Positions 1-9,306 are shown, counted from the first letter of the stretch. The stretch is DNA of 45,679 nt from Kofleriaceae bacterium (GCA_022842285.1 JALHPV010000019.1:1-45679), one strand, 5' to 3'. The notes: generated by a model not told the origin, from the letters alone. A program made the numbers and translations.

Positions 1-669
1 AGCGTTCCCGCCATTGCCGCCGGCGCCGCCCGCCCCACCGCTGGAGCCGAAGCCGCCGCCGGCGCCGCCACCTGCACCTTCGTTGTCCGCCGTGGGAAGC
101 GCGGCGGTACACGCCCCCGTGCCGGCCACGATCGCCCCGGCTCCGCCACTCGACACGTCGATCGTGCCGCCGATCGTGATCGTCGTCCACGACGCGATGA
201 TGAGCGGATTCGTGCCCGTGACCTTCAGCGTCGCTCCGCTGGCGATGTCGAGCGAGTAGACCGACATGAGGGCGTAGTTGCCCGTGGGCGCCTGCGCGAC
301 CGACGCCGCGACCGTGGTCGGCCCGGTGATCGTGAAGGTGTTCGTGTTGAGCTCGTAGACGCCGCCGGGCTGGTTCAGCACGATCGCAGCGTCGCCAGGA
401 TCGCTGATGTCGCACGGGTCGAAGAGCGTCGTCTCTCCCGGCCAATCTTCCTCGCACGCCTCCGACGGGGGCGGCGCGTCGATCGTCGGTCCGCTGCTGT
501 CGGGCGTGGTCGCCGCCGGGAGGCAGTAGCCCGTCTGACACGCGTAGCCATCCTCGCAGTCGGTCGTGACCTCGCACTGCAGACCATCCGTGCGCGTCGG
601 GAAGCAGCCAGCGACCCCGCCGAGCGAGGTCGCGAGCAGGAGGGCACCGAGCGTGGGCATCGACTTCAT
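1..669 (-). CDS. Cys-patterned, Gly-rich lipoprotein (partial, runs off left edge)
   Basis: The frame is open from an ATG at 669 to the window edge (223 codons, no stop), so the C-terminus is missing. Residues 1-22 form a lipoprotein signal with lipobox GVAGC. It is followed by a Cys-spaced segment, CEVTTDCEDGYACQTGYC, of a kind common in myxobacterial surface lipoproteins, then an acidic/Pro linker (PTIDAPPPSEACEEDW). The remainder is beta-like and rich in Thr, Val and Ile (e.g. TITIGGTIDVSSGGAG), and the visible end turns into Gly-Gly-Ala runs. Its ATG overlaps the TGA of the upstream gene (ATGA, 666-669), so translation is probably coupled to the kinase operon. Export and lipidation are inferred from the signal; the function is unknown. 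Codon use matches the neighbours. Confidence 0.8.
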   Translation of the reverse strand, partial: MKSMPTLGALLLATSLGGVAGCFPTRTDGLQCEVTTDCEDGYACQTGYCLPAATTPDSSGPTIDAPPPSEACEEDWPGETTLFDPCDISDPGDAAIVLNQPGGVYELNTNTFTITGPTTVAASVAQAPTGNYALMSVYSLDIASGATLKVTGTNPLIIASWTTITIGGTIDVSSGGAGAIVAGTGACTAALPTADNEGAGGGAGGGFGSSGGAGGAGGNGGNA

Positions 670-1649
670 AGGAACCTTGCGGTGAATACCAGAGCCGCTC
701 CCCCAGGGAGTGGGGCAATGCTCACCTCCGAGTCGTCCTCGGAATCGAGGATCGGATCCCCGTCGGAGCGACCCCGGCGGGGCGGAGGCTTGCGCTCACC
801 TAGTGCACGTACGATGCCGTACGTCAAAATCGCCGCTCCACCAATCATCGCCGTGTAGGCGATTGTCGTATGCAGCTTGCCCTTGTCCTCTAACGCTATG
901 ACGGCATTGACGTCGTCGATGGTGATGATCCGGTAGTCGGCGATCTCGTTCCGGATTCCGAGCGCCGAGACATAGAACCCGACTCCCACCGCCGTGGCGA
1001 TTCCCCCACCAACGATCAGGGCGTAGGTCCCAGTCGTGATCCCGCCCTCGGGTTTGGGAGTCACGACCTCACACCCCTCGATCGTATCCTCGCAGGGTCG
1101 GCGCGGCCTCTCCGAGCTCTCGAGGGGCTTGCCCGTCTTCCGGAGCAGCTTCTGGAGGAACGAGTCGGCGCGCGACAGGAGCTCGTTCTTCGCGTCCTCC
1201 TCGTCGGTGCTGTCGAGCACGTATGTCTTCGAGTCCTTGCGCGTACCGTCGTAACTCGAGATCACGACCTTCAGCTTGCGCGTCATGTCGTTCCAGATGA
1301 TCTGGCCGTAAACGATGATGTCCGCGCCTGCGGCGTCGAGGATCTCGTCGAGGCACTTCTCGCTCTCGATCGAGCAGTCGAACTGGATCGAGAGATCACT
1401 GATCGGCGTCTTCGCGAGCTTCGCGCGGAGCGTCTTGCCGATCGCCCGGCTGAAGGCCTCCTGGATGCCGTCCTGATCCTTCGTCAAGCCCTGCGGGTCG
1501 AGGGGGAAGACACTGACTTCCATGTCTCCACCACGCCGTTCCCCTTCACCGTCATCGTCGCCGAGCTCGTCATCCTCGTCGGCGCGTGCAGTTCCGAGAC
1601 CTGCGACCACCACGGCGATCGTCAGCGCAGACACGAGGCTAAACTTCAT
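666..1649 (-). CDS. Exported/membrane protein of unknown function in kinase operon
   Basis: 327 aa. Residues 1-23 look like a Sec signal peptide ending ..GTARA, followed by a very acidic stretch (DEDDELGDDDGEGE). Residues about 40-190 form a globular domain with alternating beta/alpha pattern (MEVSVFPLDPQGL, ADIIVYGQIIWND, LKVVISSYDG) that recalls periplasmic FlgO/TolB-N-like domains; this resemblance is only by eye. Two hydrophobic spans follow, near residues 205-225 and 262-282, and then a basic and acidic tail. The ATG overlaps the last base of the upstream kinase TAA (TAATG at 1649), and its own TGA overlaps the downstream lipoprotein start. The three genes therefore form a tight operon. 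A role as partner or output of the kinase is inference from position only. Confidence 0.75.
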   Translation of the reverse strand: MKFSLVSALTIAVVVAGLGTARADEDDELGDDDGEGERRGGDMEVSVFPLDPQGLTKDQDGIQEAFSRAIGKTLRAKLAKTPISDLSIQFDCSIESEKCLDEILDAAGADIIVYGQIIWNDMTRKLKVVISSYDGTRKDSKTYVLDSTDEEDAKNELLSRADSFLQKLLRKTGKPLESSERPRRPCEDTIEGCEVVTPKPEGGITTGTYALIVGGGIATAVGVGFYVSALGIRNEIADYRIITIDDVNAVIALEDKGKLHTTIAYTAMIGGAAILTYGIVRALGERKPPPRRGRSDGDPILDSEDDSEVSIAPLPGGAALVFTARFL

Positions 1650-3829
1650 TACTCGTCTCCCAACTGTCTCAAGCGTTCCTTGATGTCCTTCGCGTCGTGC
1701 GCTTTTGGTTGGAGCTCCAAGTATCGCTTGTAGGATTTAATCGCCGCCTTCACCATCTTGCGGCGCTGGTAGATCAGCCCCAGTCCACGGTGCGCAGGCG
1801 CGTAGCGCGGATTGATCTCGAGGACCTTCTTGTAGGACTCCTCGGCCTTGTCCCAGTTGCCGGCCGCGAAGTACGCCGCTGCTTTCTTCTTGAGCTCTTC
1901 CTCGCCACCGCTCGGTGGGGCATTGCCGCTGCCGTCTTCGTCCTCGTCCTCGTTGCTGGGATCCCGCTTCGTCGGCGTGCCCTTCTCGCTCGGATCCTTC
2001 TTGTTCGTCGGTCCCGTCTTCGGCTTGGTGCCGGTCGGGGGCACCGGCGTCGGCGGTGGCTCCTCGATCTGCGTTCCGGCATCGGGCGTCACGCCCGGCT
2101 CGGGCGGCGTGGTGGAGCCGGCTTGCGTCGGCGTGACCTCGGGGCCCGGGGGCGTCGGCACCGTCGGGGGCACGGTGGGCTCGCTGGTCTTCGGCACCGT
2201 CGAGGGCGGCGGCGTCGGCTGGATCGCGTCGAGATCCTCGGGGGAGAGGATGGTGGTCCGCGGCTTCGTTGGCTTCGGCGGCTTCGCCGCGGACTCCGCC
2301 GTACTCGACGAGAGGGCCGTGAACGCGAGGATGGTTCCGACGATACCGACGAGCAGGGTCGTCGCCACGATGGCGTAGAAGCGCCAGCGCGAGCGCTCCT
2401 CGATGACGCGGCTGCCCGTCAGCGGCATCTGCCCCGGATACGCGTGCTGCATCCCGGGCGGCATCCAGCCCGGGGTGGATCCGGCCTCCGCCTGGAAGAT
2501 GTGCTGACCGTTCGGCCCGACGACGAGCGAGCCGGGCTGCTGGCTGATGCGCTGCGAACCGGGCGCCATCTGCGGATAGCTGCCACGGCCCGAGCCCGGT
2601 CCCTGCGGCGGGTACGACGCGCGCTGACTGTCGGGCCCCTGCGTGGGGTAGGGCATGATCGGGCCGGACGAGTGCCGCACCGGCGCGGGGGTGCGCTGCG
2701 ATATCGGCTGCGAGTGGCGGTGCGGCACCGGCGTGTGCTGCGGCAGGAACTCGTCGGGGACTTGCACCGCCGAGCGCTCGCGGGTGAGCAGATCGATCAC
2801 CTCGTCGAGGGAGCTATCGGTCGCAGCCGCGAGGAGCTGACGCCGCGCCTCCATGCGTTGCGTGAACAGCGAGTGCATGTACTTCTGCACGTCGCTCGTA
2901 CCGACGCGCGCCTGCCAGATCGCGTCGTCGATCGCCTTCTTCATCTCGCCCGCCGACTGGAAGCGATCGCGCGGGTCGGGCTGCAGCGCCTTCTGCGCGA
3001 TCTCGTCGAGGGCCTTGGGAACCTCGCGGTCGTAGGTCGAGGGCGGCACGCGGGGCCCACGCAGGATCTGCATCAGCGTCGCGCCGATGTTCTCCTGGTG
3101 GAACAGCCGGCGCTTCGCGAGGGCCTCCCACAGCGTCACCCCGAGCGAGAACACGTCCGAGCGCCGGTCCATCGGCTCGTTGTTGATCTGCTCGGGCGAC
3201 ATGTACCCGTACTTGCCCTTCAGCTCGCCGACCTGCGTCTCCGTCGCGCGGCCCTGTGCCTTCGCGATGCCGAAGTCCACGACCTTCACCTGGCCGTTGT
3301 AGAGGACGACGATGTTGCCGGGCGATACGTCGCGATGGACGATCTGCCGGTTCACCCCGTTGAAGTCCGTGAGCTCGTGGGCGGCGTGCAGGCCCTCGCA
3401 GGCATCGGAGATGATCTTGCCTGCCAGCGTCGGGTGGAACGCACCGCTGCCCGGCTGGATCGACTGGCGGATCACGGTGTGGAGCGACTCGCCCGCGAGG
3501 TACTCCATCACGATGTAGAAGGTCCCGAACGCTTCGCCGACCTCGTATGTGTGCACCACGTTCGGGTGCTCGATGAGCGCGGCGAGTCGACCCTCGTCGA
3601 GCAGCATGCTCACCGCGACCTCGTCGGAGGCCATGTGCGGGTGCACGACCTTGATCACGACGACCTTCTCGAAGCCGCCCGGGCCCCGCGTCCGCGCCAG
3701 GATGACGGATGCCATCCCACCCGACCCGATCGGTGCGATCAGCTCGTACTTGCCGAGCTGGGTGCCGGCAGCGAAACGAGGGTCATTGAACGCCTCGCCC
3801 CTCGGTGGATTGGGCTGGCCGAGGGCCAT
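1649..3829 (-). CDS. Transmembrane Ser/Thr protein kinase with C-terminal TPR
   Basis: Started at the ATG at 3829 (MALGQPN); an in-frame ATG at 3901 would add 24 unlikely residues. 726 aa. The N-terminal PknB-type kinase domain (about 28-300) has the Gly loop GSGGMA, Lys in VVVIKV (about residue 60), catalytic HRDVSPGN (about 165-172), DFG in VVDFGIAK, and SPE in place of APE. A Pro/Gln/Ser-rich juxtamembrane stretch leads to one membrane span (YAIVATTLLVGIVGTILAF). A long Pro/Thr periplasmic linker follows, then TPR-like helices at the C-terminus (NWDKAEESYKKVLEINPRYA and a second repeat). It is probably an inner-membrane sensor kinase with an external protein-binding TPR. It heads an overlapping three-gene unit. 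The 130 bp upstream hold its likely promoter, but no clear motif was seen. Confidence 0.93.
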   Translation of the reverse strand: MALGQPNPPRGEAFNDPRFAAGTQLGKYELIAPIGSGGMASVILARTRGPGGFEKVVVIKVVHPHMASDEVAVSMLLDEGRLAALIEHPNVVHTYEVGEAFGTFYIVMEYLAGESLHTVIRQSIQPGSGAFHPTLAGKIISDACEGLHAAHELTDFNGVNRQIVHRDVSPGNIVVLYNGQVKVVDFGIAKAQGRATETQVGELKGKYGYMSPEQINNEPMDRRSDVFSLGVTLWEALAKRRLFHQENIGATLMQILRGPRVPPSTYDREVPKALDEIAQKALQPDPRDRFQSAGEMKKAIDDAIWQARVGTSDVQKYMHSLFTQRMEARRQLLAAATDSSLDEVIDLLTRERSAVQVPDEFLPQHTPVPHRHSQPISQRTPAPVRHSSGPIMPYPTQGPDSQRASYPPQGPGSGRGSYPQMAPGSQRISQQPGSLVVGPNGQHIFQAEAGSTPGWMPPGMQHAYPGQMPLTGSRVIEERSRWRFYAIVATTLLVGIVGTILAFTALSSSTAESAAKPPKPTKPRTTILSPEDLDAIQPTPPPSTVPKTSEPTVPPTVPTPPGPEVTPTQAGSTTPPEPGVTPDAGTQIEEPPPTPVPPTGTKPKTGPTNKKDPSEKGTPTKRDPSNEDEDEDGSGNAPPSGGEEELKKKAAAYFAAGNWDKAEESYKKVLEINPRYAPAHRGLGLIYQRRKMVKAAIKSYKRYLELQPKAHDAKDIKERLRQLGDE

Positions 3830-3959
3830 GGACGTCCGATTATCACATGCCTTTTCGATTCCTGCCCGCATCTTTCCCCGTGCGGAACCACAACAGCGCA
3901 CATCGGTTTATTCCGGTTTGCGCACGGGGGTGCACAAGAATGCCCGGATCTCCGCGGAT

Positions 3960-4439
3960 CTACGTCGCAGCGAGGGTCCGCAGGGGATCCCCGGTGAGCC
4001 GCTGAACAGTCCATTCGTCCTGCGGCACAGCGCCGAGCCGCCTATAGAAGTCGATGGCTGGCGTGTTCCAGTCGAGGACGCTCCACTCGAACCGGCCGTA
4101 GTCACGCTCGACGCAGATCTTCGCCAGCGCCACCATGAGCCGCTTGCCGATGCCACGTCCGCGCGCCTCGGGGTCGACGAAGAGGTCCTCGAGGTAGAGC
4201 CCGGGCTTCGCGAGGAACGTCGAATAGCTCGTGAAGAACAGCGCGAACCCGCGCGCGATGCCCGCATCCTCCGCGAGCAGGACCTCCGCGCCTGGGCGCG
4301 GCCCGAACAGCGTCGCGGTCAGCTTCGCCTCGTCGGCGACGACCTCGTGCGCCAGCTTCTCGTACTCGGCGAGCGCGCGAATGAAGCGCAGGATGGTCGG
4401 CACGTCGGAGGCGGTGGCGACGCGGATCGCGAGCGACAT
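3960..4439 (-). CDS. GNAT-family N-acetyltransferase
   Basis: 159 aa from ATG 4439 (MSLAIRVATASD). The frame is open further upstream, but that part is antisense to the pseudouridine synthase and has no GNAT features. The protein has the classic N-terminal beta-strand (IRVATASDVPTILRFIRAL), then YLEDLFVDPEARGRGIGKRL, which is the acetyl-CoA pyrophosphate-binding motif A (R-G-R-G-I-G-K), and the motif B-like region WNTPAIDFYRRLGA. This arrangement is typical of diamine acetyltransferase-like GNATs; the substrate cannot be read from sequence. The start lies 4 bp after the stop of the upstream RluA-type gene, so the two are probably co-transcribed. Confidence 0.9.
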   Translation of the reverse strand: MSLAIRVATASDVPTILRFIRALAEYEKLAHEVVADEAKLTATLFGPRPGAEVLLAEDAGIARGFALFFTSYSTFLAKPGLYLEDLFVDPEARGRGIGKRLMVALAKICVERDYGRFEWSVLDWNTPAIDFYRRLGAVPQDEWTVQRLTGDPLRTLAAT

Positions 4440-4443
4440 GCGC

Positions 4444-5340
4444 CTATCGTAGGCGATCGACGACGGCCGTGAAGTCGGGAGGGAGCGGAGAGCTGAGCGA
4501 CACGCGGTCGCCGGTGACGGGGTGCTCGAAGCCAAGCGTGGCCGCGTGGAGGAGGAGGCGGGCGGAGGTGAGCAACTTGCCGCCCGCGGCCTCGTAGTCG
4601 CGGATGTAGACGCGTTCACCGACGAGCGGATGGCCCGCCTCGCTGAGATGGATCCGGATCTGGTGCGTCTTGCCGGTCTCGAGCCGGACGGAGCAGACGG
4701 TCGCGTGCCGGAGCGGCTCCGTCGCCTCGAGGTGCGTGACCGCCCGCTTGCCCTGTTCGTGCCGCGTGGTCGAGCCACGCATCCCGTCGCCGCGGTCCTC
4801 GACGAGGAAGCTCTCGATGCGGCGGCTGGTGACGGCGCCGTGGGCGACGCAGATGTACTGACGCTCCATCTCGTGCGCCCGCAGCTGGGCCGCGAGGCCT
4901 TGCTCGGCGCGCTTGGACTTCGCGAAGGCGAGGAGGCCGCTCGTGGCGCGATCGATGCGGTGAACGACATGAAGCGGGATCGTCGTCGCCGCCTTGCCCT
5001 GCCGGCGCCACGCGCCGCGAATGAGATCCATCGCCGTGCCGCCCTCCCGCTCCTCGTAGGGCACGCTGTTCACGCCCGCCGGCTTGTCGATCACGACGAC
5101 GTGCGCATCGTCGTAGACGAGCACACCCTCGCGTTCGGGGTCGCGAGGGCGGGGCGCGTTCACGCGGAGGTCGACCGACTGACCCGCCGCGAGGCGATGC
5201 GCGACCTCCATGACGCACGCGTCGTCGACGAAGACCTTGCCCGCCTCGATGTGCTTCTTCGCAACCGAGTTCGGAACATTGGCTCGCGCCTTCACGAACG
5301 CGGCCAGCGTCACGCCGGGTTCGTCGACGGTCCAGGGCAT
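4444..5340 (-). CDS. RluA-family RNA pseudouridine synthase
   Basis: 298 aa. The N-terminus has an S4-like RNA-binding segment (VTLAAFVKARANVPNSVAKK, GKVFVDD). The catalytic domain contains VVIDKPAGVNSVP and the hallmark HRIDRATSG (usually HRLDxxTSG), whose Asp is the catalytic residue. RLETGKTHQIRIHLSEAGHP and a C-terminal HAATLGFEHP motif also match the family. It isomerises uridine to pseudouridine in rRNA or tRNA; the target site cannot be assigned. It is divergent from the acyl-CoA dehydrogenase gene across 39 bp (5341-5379) and is followed at once by the GNAT gene. Confidence 0.92.
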   Translation of the reverse strand: MPWTVDEPGVTLAAFVKARANVPNSVAKKHIEAGKVFVDDACVMEVAHRLAAGQSVDLRVNAPRPRDPEREGVLVYDDAHVVVIDKPAGVNSVPYEEREGGTAMDLIRGAWRRQGKAATTIPLHVVHRIDRATSGLLAFAKSKRAEQGLAAQLRAHEMERQYICVAHGAVTSRRIESFLVEDRGDGMRGSTTRHEQGKRAVTHLEATEPLRHATVCSVRLETGKTHQIRIHLSEAGHPLVGERVYIRDYEAAGGKLLTSARLLLHAATLGFEHPVTGDRVSLSSPLPPDFTAVVDRLR

Positions 5341-5379
5341 GGGGCGACCTTAGTCGACGATACCGTAGTAAAGAGCGCC

Positions 5380-6525
<1,146 letters not shown>

Positions 6526-6543
6526 CCCATCGCGAGTCGGAGC

Positions 6544-7176
6544 CTACGCCCGCGGATCGCGCGGCGGCGTGGCCCGCGGCGTGAACCCGTATCCGAGGAC
6601 ATGCGTGACGCGGATGGCGAGGTCCTTCGCACGCGCCTCGTCGACCGCCCCGAGCTTGCCGTCGATGATCGAGCGAGCGAGGCCGTTGATCGCGGAGTCT
6701 GCGGTGAGGAGCAGATCATCGAGCGGAACATCCGAGATGAGGCCGCGGCGCTGGGCCTCGGCGAGGGCGAGCTTCTGCGCCTCGTACCAGGCGCGTTCCT
6801 GCTCACGGTGTGCGACCGGGGTGCGGGCGGCGAGATCGGGCAGCGAGATGACGCGGTAGTGCTCGGGATGCGCCACGGCAAACGACACGATGGCGATGCC
6901 CACCTCGCGAAAGCCTTCGAGTGGGTCGGCGGGCGCGGCCGCGATCGCGGCGGCCATCGCGGCATTCATGCGTTCGGCGCACTCGAGCGCGACGGCCACG
7001 ATGAGGTCGTCCTTGTCCGTGAAGTGCCGGTATACCGCCGGTGCGGACACCTTCGCGCGCCGCGCCACGTTGCGCAGGGAGAACTTCTCGAGGCCCTCGG
7101 CGGCGAGCTCCTTCAGCGCCGCGGCGACGAGGGCCTCCCGGAGGTTTCCGTGGTGATACGACCGCTTGGCCGGCAT
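6544..7176 (-). CDS. TetR-family transcriptional regulator (WHG-type C-terminus)
   Basis: 210 aa. The N-terminal helix-turn-helix reads YHHGNLREALVAAALKEL and then SLRNVARRAKVSAPAVYRHF, a canonical TetR DNA-binding domain (about residues 8-55). The ligand/dimer domain contains FREVGIAIVSFAVAHPEHYR, typical of the TetR subgroup with a WHG-like C-terminal domain. The gene is divergent from the carotenoid oxygenase. Two near-identical 17-bp operator-like sites (7201-7217 and 7243-7259) lie between them, starting 25 bp upstream of this ATG, so it probably represses itself and the oxygenase. The ligand is unknown; a hydrophobic retinoid or apocarotenoid would be a guess. Confidence 0.92.
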   Translation of the reverse strand: MPAKRSYHHGNLREALVAAALKELAAEGLEKFSLRNVARRAKVSAPAVYRHFTDKDDLIVAVALECAERMNAAMAAAIAAAPADPLEGFREVGIAIVSFAVAHPEHYRVISLPDLAARTPVAHREQERAWYEAQKLALAEAQRRGLISDVPLDDLLLTADSAINGLARSIIDGKLGAVDEARAKDLAIRVTHVLGYGFTPRATPPRDPRA

Positions 7177-7200
7177 CCGCGCCGTCAGCGTACCACACGA

Positions 7201-7217
7201 TGTTTACAGCGTTCACT
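7201..7217 (+). promoter_or_regulatory. Operator-like site 1 for TetR regulator
   Basis: The site reads TGTTTACAGCGTTCACT and matches site 2 at 15 of 17 positions. It is an imperfect inverted repeat built from a TGTTTAC half-site and a GTTCAC(A) half-site. It starts 25 bp upstream of the TetR ATG and is the only other copy noticed in the window. Binding is inferred from position and repetition. Confidence 0.55.
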
Positions 7218-7242
7218 TTGTGCTTGCGGGGCGGCCGCTGAA

Positions 7243-7259
7243 TGTTTACAACGTTCACA
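7243..7259 (+). promoter_or_regulatory. Operator-like site 2 for TetR regulator
   Basis: The site reads TGTTTACAACGTTCACA. Its last base is the A of the likely oxygenase start codon, so a bound repressor would cover the translation start region. It lies exactly 42 bp (about four helical turns) from site 1, so dimers at the two sites would sit on the same DNA face. This is inference from spacing; no footprint is available. Confidence 0.55.
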
Positions 7260-8644
7260 TGGTCGCAGCTATCAAGATGCCCGTCCCGGCCGGCGCCGAT
7301 GTCCAGCTCCTGCATCAGCTCTGGTCGAAGGACCTGGCGCGCGAGCATGGGTTCGAACCGCTCGAGATCGAGGGCACGCTCCCCGCGAATCTGCGCGGCA
7401 CGCTCTATCGCAACGGCCCGGGGCAGTTCGGTCAGTTCGGTCGCCGCTACGATCATCCCTTCGAGGGTGACGGTGCGATCACCGCGATTCGCTTCGATGG
7501 TGGCCGGGCGCAGGGAGCCTCGAAGCTGCATCAGACCACGGGGCTCCGGGAGGAGCGGGCCGCGGGCACGTCCCTCTACGGCATGGCCGCGCCGTGGCAT
7601 CGTCGGATCCGCAACGCGGTCCGAGGCCGCGGCAAGAACACCGCGAACACGTCGGTGATGGCGTGGCAGGGCCGCCTCTTCGCGCTCATGGAGGCCGGCA
7701 AGCCGACGGAGGTGAACCCGCTCGATCTCGCCACGGTCGGCGAGACGGATCTCGGTGGGGTCGTGCGGTCCTTCTTCTCCGCGCACCCGCACCGCGTCGA
7801 GAGCCGCAAGGCCTCCTACAACTTCGGGCTCACCTACGGCCGGCAGACTCTCCTCGAGCTCTACGAGCTGCCCGATACCGGCGCCGCGCGTCACCTCGGC
7901 AGCGTGCCGCTGGCCGGCCCGCCGATGCTCCACGACTTCATCGCCACCGATACGCACCTCATCTTCTTCGTCTCGCCGGTACGCGTGAACGTCCCGCGCA
8001 TGCTCGTGCAGGTCGGTCGCTTCGATCAGCTGTTCCAGTGGAAGCCCGAGCTCGGCACGGAGATCCTCTGCATCCCGATCGCGGATCCGGGCCACCCCGT
8101 CCGCTTCTCCGTCGACGCCTTCTACCAGTGGCACTTCGCGAACGCGTTCGATCGCGGCTCGGAGCTCGTCGTCGACTACGTGCGCTACGCGGGCTTTCGG
8201 TCCTTCAACGAAATGGCCGAGGCGCCTGGCACGAAGACCGCGCGCGACTACGACCAGGCCCACTACCACCGCGCGGTGATCGATCTCCGCGCCAAGACGT
8301 TCCGGTCCGAGCCGCTGTCCGACCGGGGATGCGAGTTCCCCACGCTCGAGCCAGGCGCCGAGGGCCGTGCCCACACGCGCGCGTTCGTCGCGCTCGACGG
8401 CCTGCGCTCGATCGGCGCGATCGACACGACCACCGGTGTGGTCACCAGCCACACGCTCGAGGCCACCGCGGTCATCAGCGAGCCCCTCTTCGTCGACGGC
8501 CACCTCGTCGCGCTCGGCCACACCCGCGACCGCGCCTTTGCGGCCGTCTACGACGCCGCACGCATCCCCGATGGTCCGGTGGCCCGCGCGTGGTTCGATC
8601 ACCACGTGCCGATCACCTTTCACGGAACCTACGTGCCGGCCTGA
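7259..8644 (+). CDS. Carotenoid cleavage oxygenase (RPE65/CCD family)
   Basis: 461 aa from ATG 7259 (MVAAIKMP). A later ATG at 7277 is possible, and the 31 codons upstream of 7259 cover the operators. Family motifs are clear: LPANLRGTLYRNGPG near the N-terminus, FEGDGAI, and four regions that supply the iron-ligand histidines, namely FSAHPHR, MLHDFIATDTHLIFF, WHFANAF and C-terminal ITFHGTY. Also present is EPLFVDG near the end. The enzyme is a non-heme Fe(II) dioxygenase that cleaves a double bond in carotenoids or other conjugated substrates to give apocarotenoids or retinal-like aldehydes. It is divergent from and probably controlled by the TetR gene. No clear Shine-Dalgarno is visible, so the start is uncertain. 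Confidence 0.93.
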   Translation: MVAAIKMPVPAGADVQLLHQLWSKDLAREHGFEPLEIEGTLPANLRGTLYRNGPGQFGQFGRRYDHPFEGDGAITAIRFDGGRAQGASKLHQTTGLREERAAGTSLYGMAAPWHRRIRNAVRGRGKNTANTSVMAWQGRLFALMEAGKPTEVNPLDLATVGETDLGGVVRSFFSAHPHRVESRKASYNFGLTYGRQTLLELYELPDTGAARHLGSVPLAGPPMLHDFIATDTHLIFFVSPVRVNVPRMLVQVGRFDQLFQWKPELGTEILCIPIADPGHPVRFSVDAFYQWHFANAFDRGSELVVDYVRYAGFRSFNEMAEAPGTKTARDYDQAHYHRAVIDLRAKTFRSEPLSDRGCEFPTLEPGAEGRAHTRAFVALDGLRSIGAIDTTTGVVTSHTLEATAVISEPLFVDGHLVALGHTRDRAFAAVYDAARIPDGPVARAWFDHHVPITFHGTYVPA

Positions 8645-8692
8645 CACGTGCGGGCCGGACCTCGCGCGGCTGGATACGACGTCGTGATCGAT

Positions 8693-8899
8693 ATGTCGCC
8701 GGCGGCGGTCGAGCGCCGGCTATGCGCGCTGTCGGAGGTTAGTGGGCTCGGACTGGAGGTCCTTCCCCACGTGGACATGTCACCGGCCGCGATCGATGCC
8801 CGGATCGCGGAGTGGGCCGAGCTAACGGCCGTTTGCCTCGAGCTCGCCGACGTGTCGAGCGCGGTCGCTCAGGTCGGATTGAGAACCGGGCCGAGGTGA
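8693..8899 (+). CDS. Small protein with duplicated DMSPAA motif
   Basis: 68 aa from ATG 8693; a GTG two to three codons earlier is also possible. The sequence contains two diverged copies of the same element: DMSPAAVERRLCALSEVSGL (the Met of copy 1 is the start) and DMSPAAIDARIAEWAELTAV. Each looks like a short amphipathic helix pair. Codon third positions are mostly G/C but less so than in the neighbours. It follows the carotenoid oxygenase by 48 bp on the same strand. Its 3' end overlaps the end of the convergent DUF420 gene by 31 bp. The function is unknown. The internal duplication is the main reason to believe it is coding; a chance open frame remains possible. Confidence 0.5.
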   Translation: MSPAAVERRLCALSEVSGLGLEVLPHVDMSPAAIDARIAEWAELTAVCLELADVSSAVAQVGLRTGPR

Positions 8900-9306
8900 T
8901 ACAGCATCAGGTAGACGATCACGCCCGTCACCGAGACGTACATCCACATCGGAAACGTGACCTGCACGAGCTTCTTGTGCCGCTCGAAGTTGCCCTTGAG
9001 CGCGTTGCGGAGCGCGCCGATCACGAAGGGCACGAGCACGACGGCCAGCACCATGTGGCTGAAGAGAATGATCAGGTAGAGCGTCTTGTCCCAGCCGGCG
9101 CCCGGGTACTTGTGCGCTCCCGTGGTCGCGAAGCGGATCAGGTACGAGACCAGGAACACCGTCGAGGCGGTGAACGCCGCGAGCATCCGCTTCTTGTGCA
9201 GCGCGGTGTCACCCCGTGCGATGGCCATGCGGCCGGCAATGAGGAGGCAGAAGCAGGTGAGGTTCAGCGCCGCATTGATAGCGGGATGAAGCTGTTCGAG
9301 GGTCAT
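8869..9306 (-). CDS. DUF420-family membrane protein, cytochrome oxidase assembly
   Basis: 145 aa with four hydrophobic spans (INAALNLTCFCLLIAGRMAI, TASTVFLVSYLIRF, LYLIILFSHMVLAVVLVPFV, WMYVSVTGVIVYLMLYHL). His residues lie at membrane edges (LHPAIN, ALHKKRM, FSHMVLA, ERHKKLVQVTFPMWMYVSVT). This is the DUF420 pattern; family members (YozB/CtaM) are needed for heme-copper oxidase maturation in Firmicutes. Its ATG overlaps the ctaB TGA (ATGA, 9303-9306), making it the third gene of a heme-A cassette. It probably acts in cytochrome oxidase assembly in the inner membrane. The family assignment is confident; its role in this organism is inferred. Confidence 0.88.
   Translation of the reverse strand: MTLEQLHPAINAALNLTCFCLLIAGRMAIARGDTALHKKRMLAAFTASTVFLVSYLIRFATTGAHKYPGAGWDKTLYLIILFSHMVLAVVLVPFVIGALRNALKGNFERHKKLVQVTFPMWMYVSVTGVIVYLMLYHLGPVLNPT

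Noticed and set aside
14-259. Pro/Ala-rich plus-strand ORF at the left edge
   Set aside because: It is the complement of the Gly-rich end of the lipoprotein on the minus strand, which has a signal peptide and lipobox.
1697-3997. Plus-strand open frame of 766 codons
   Set aside because: It is antisense to the first kinase and Arg/Leu-rich; the kinase motifs on the minus strand are unambiguous.
7349-7359. GGGTTCGAACC resembling a tRNA T-arm
   Set aside because: It lies inside the carotenoid oxygenase coding sequence; no acceptor, D or anticodon arms around it.
8693-8899. Treating 8645-8868 as plain intergenic DNA
   Set aside because: The duplicated DMSPAA motif argues for a small gene, so it was listed with moderate confidence instead.
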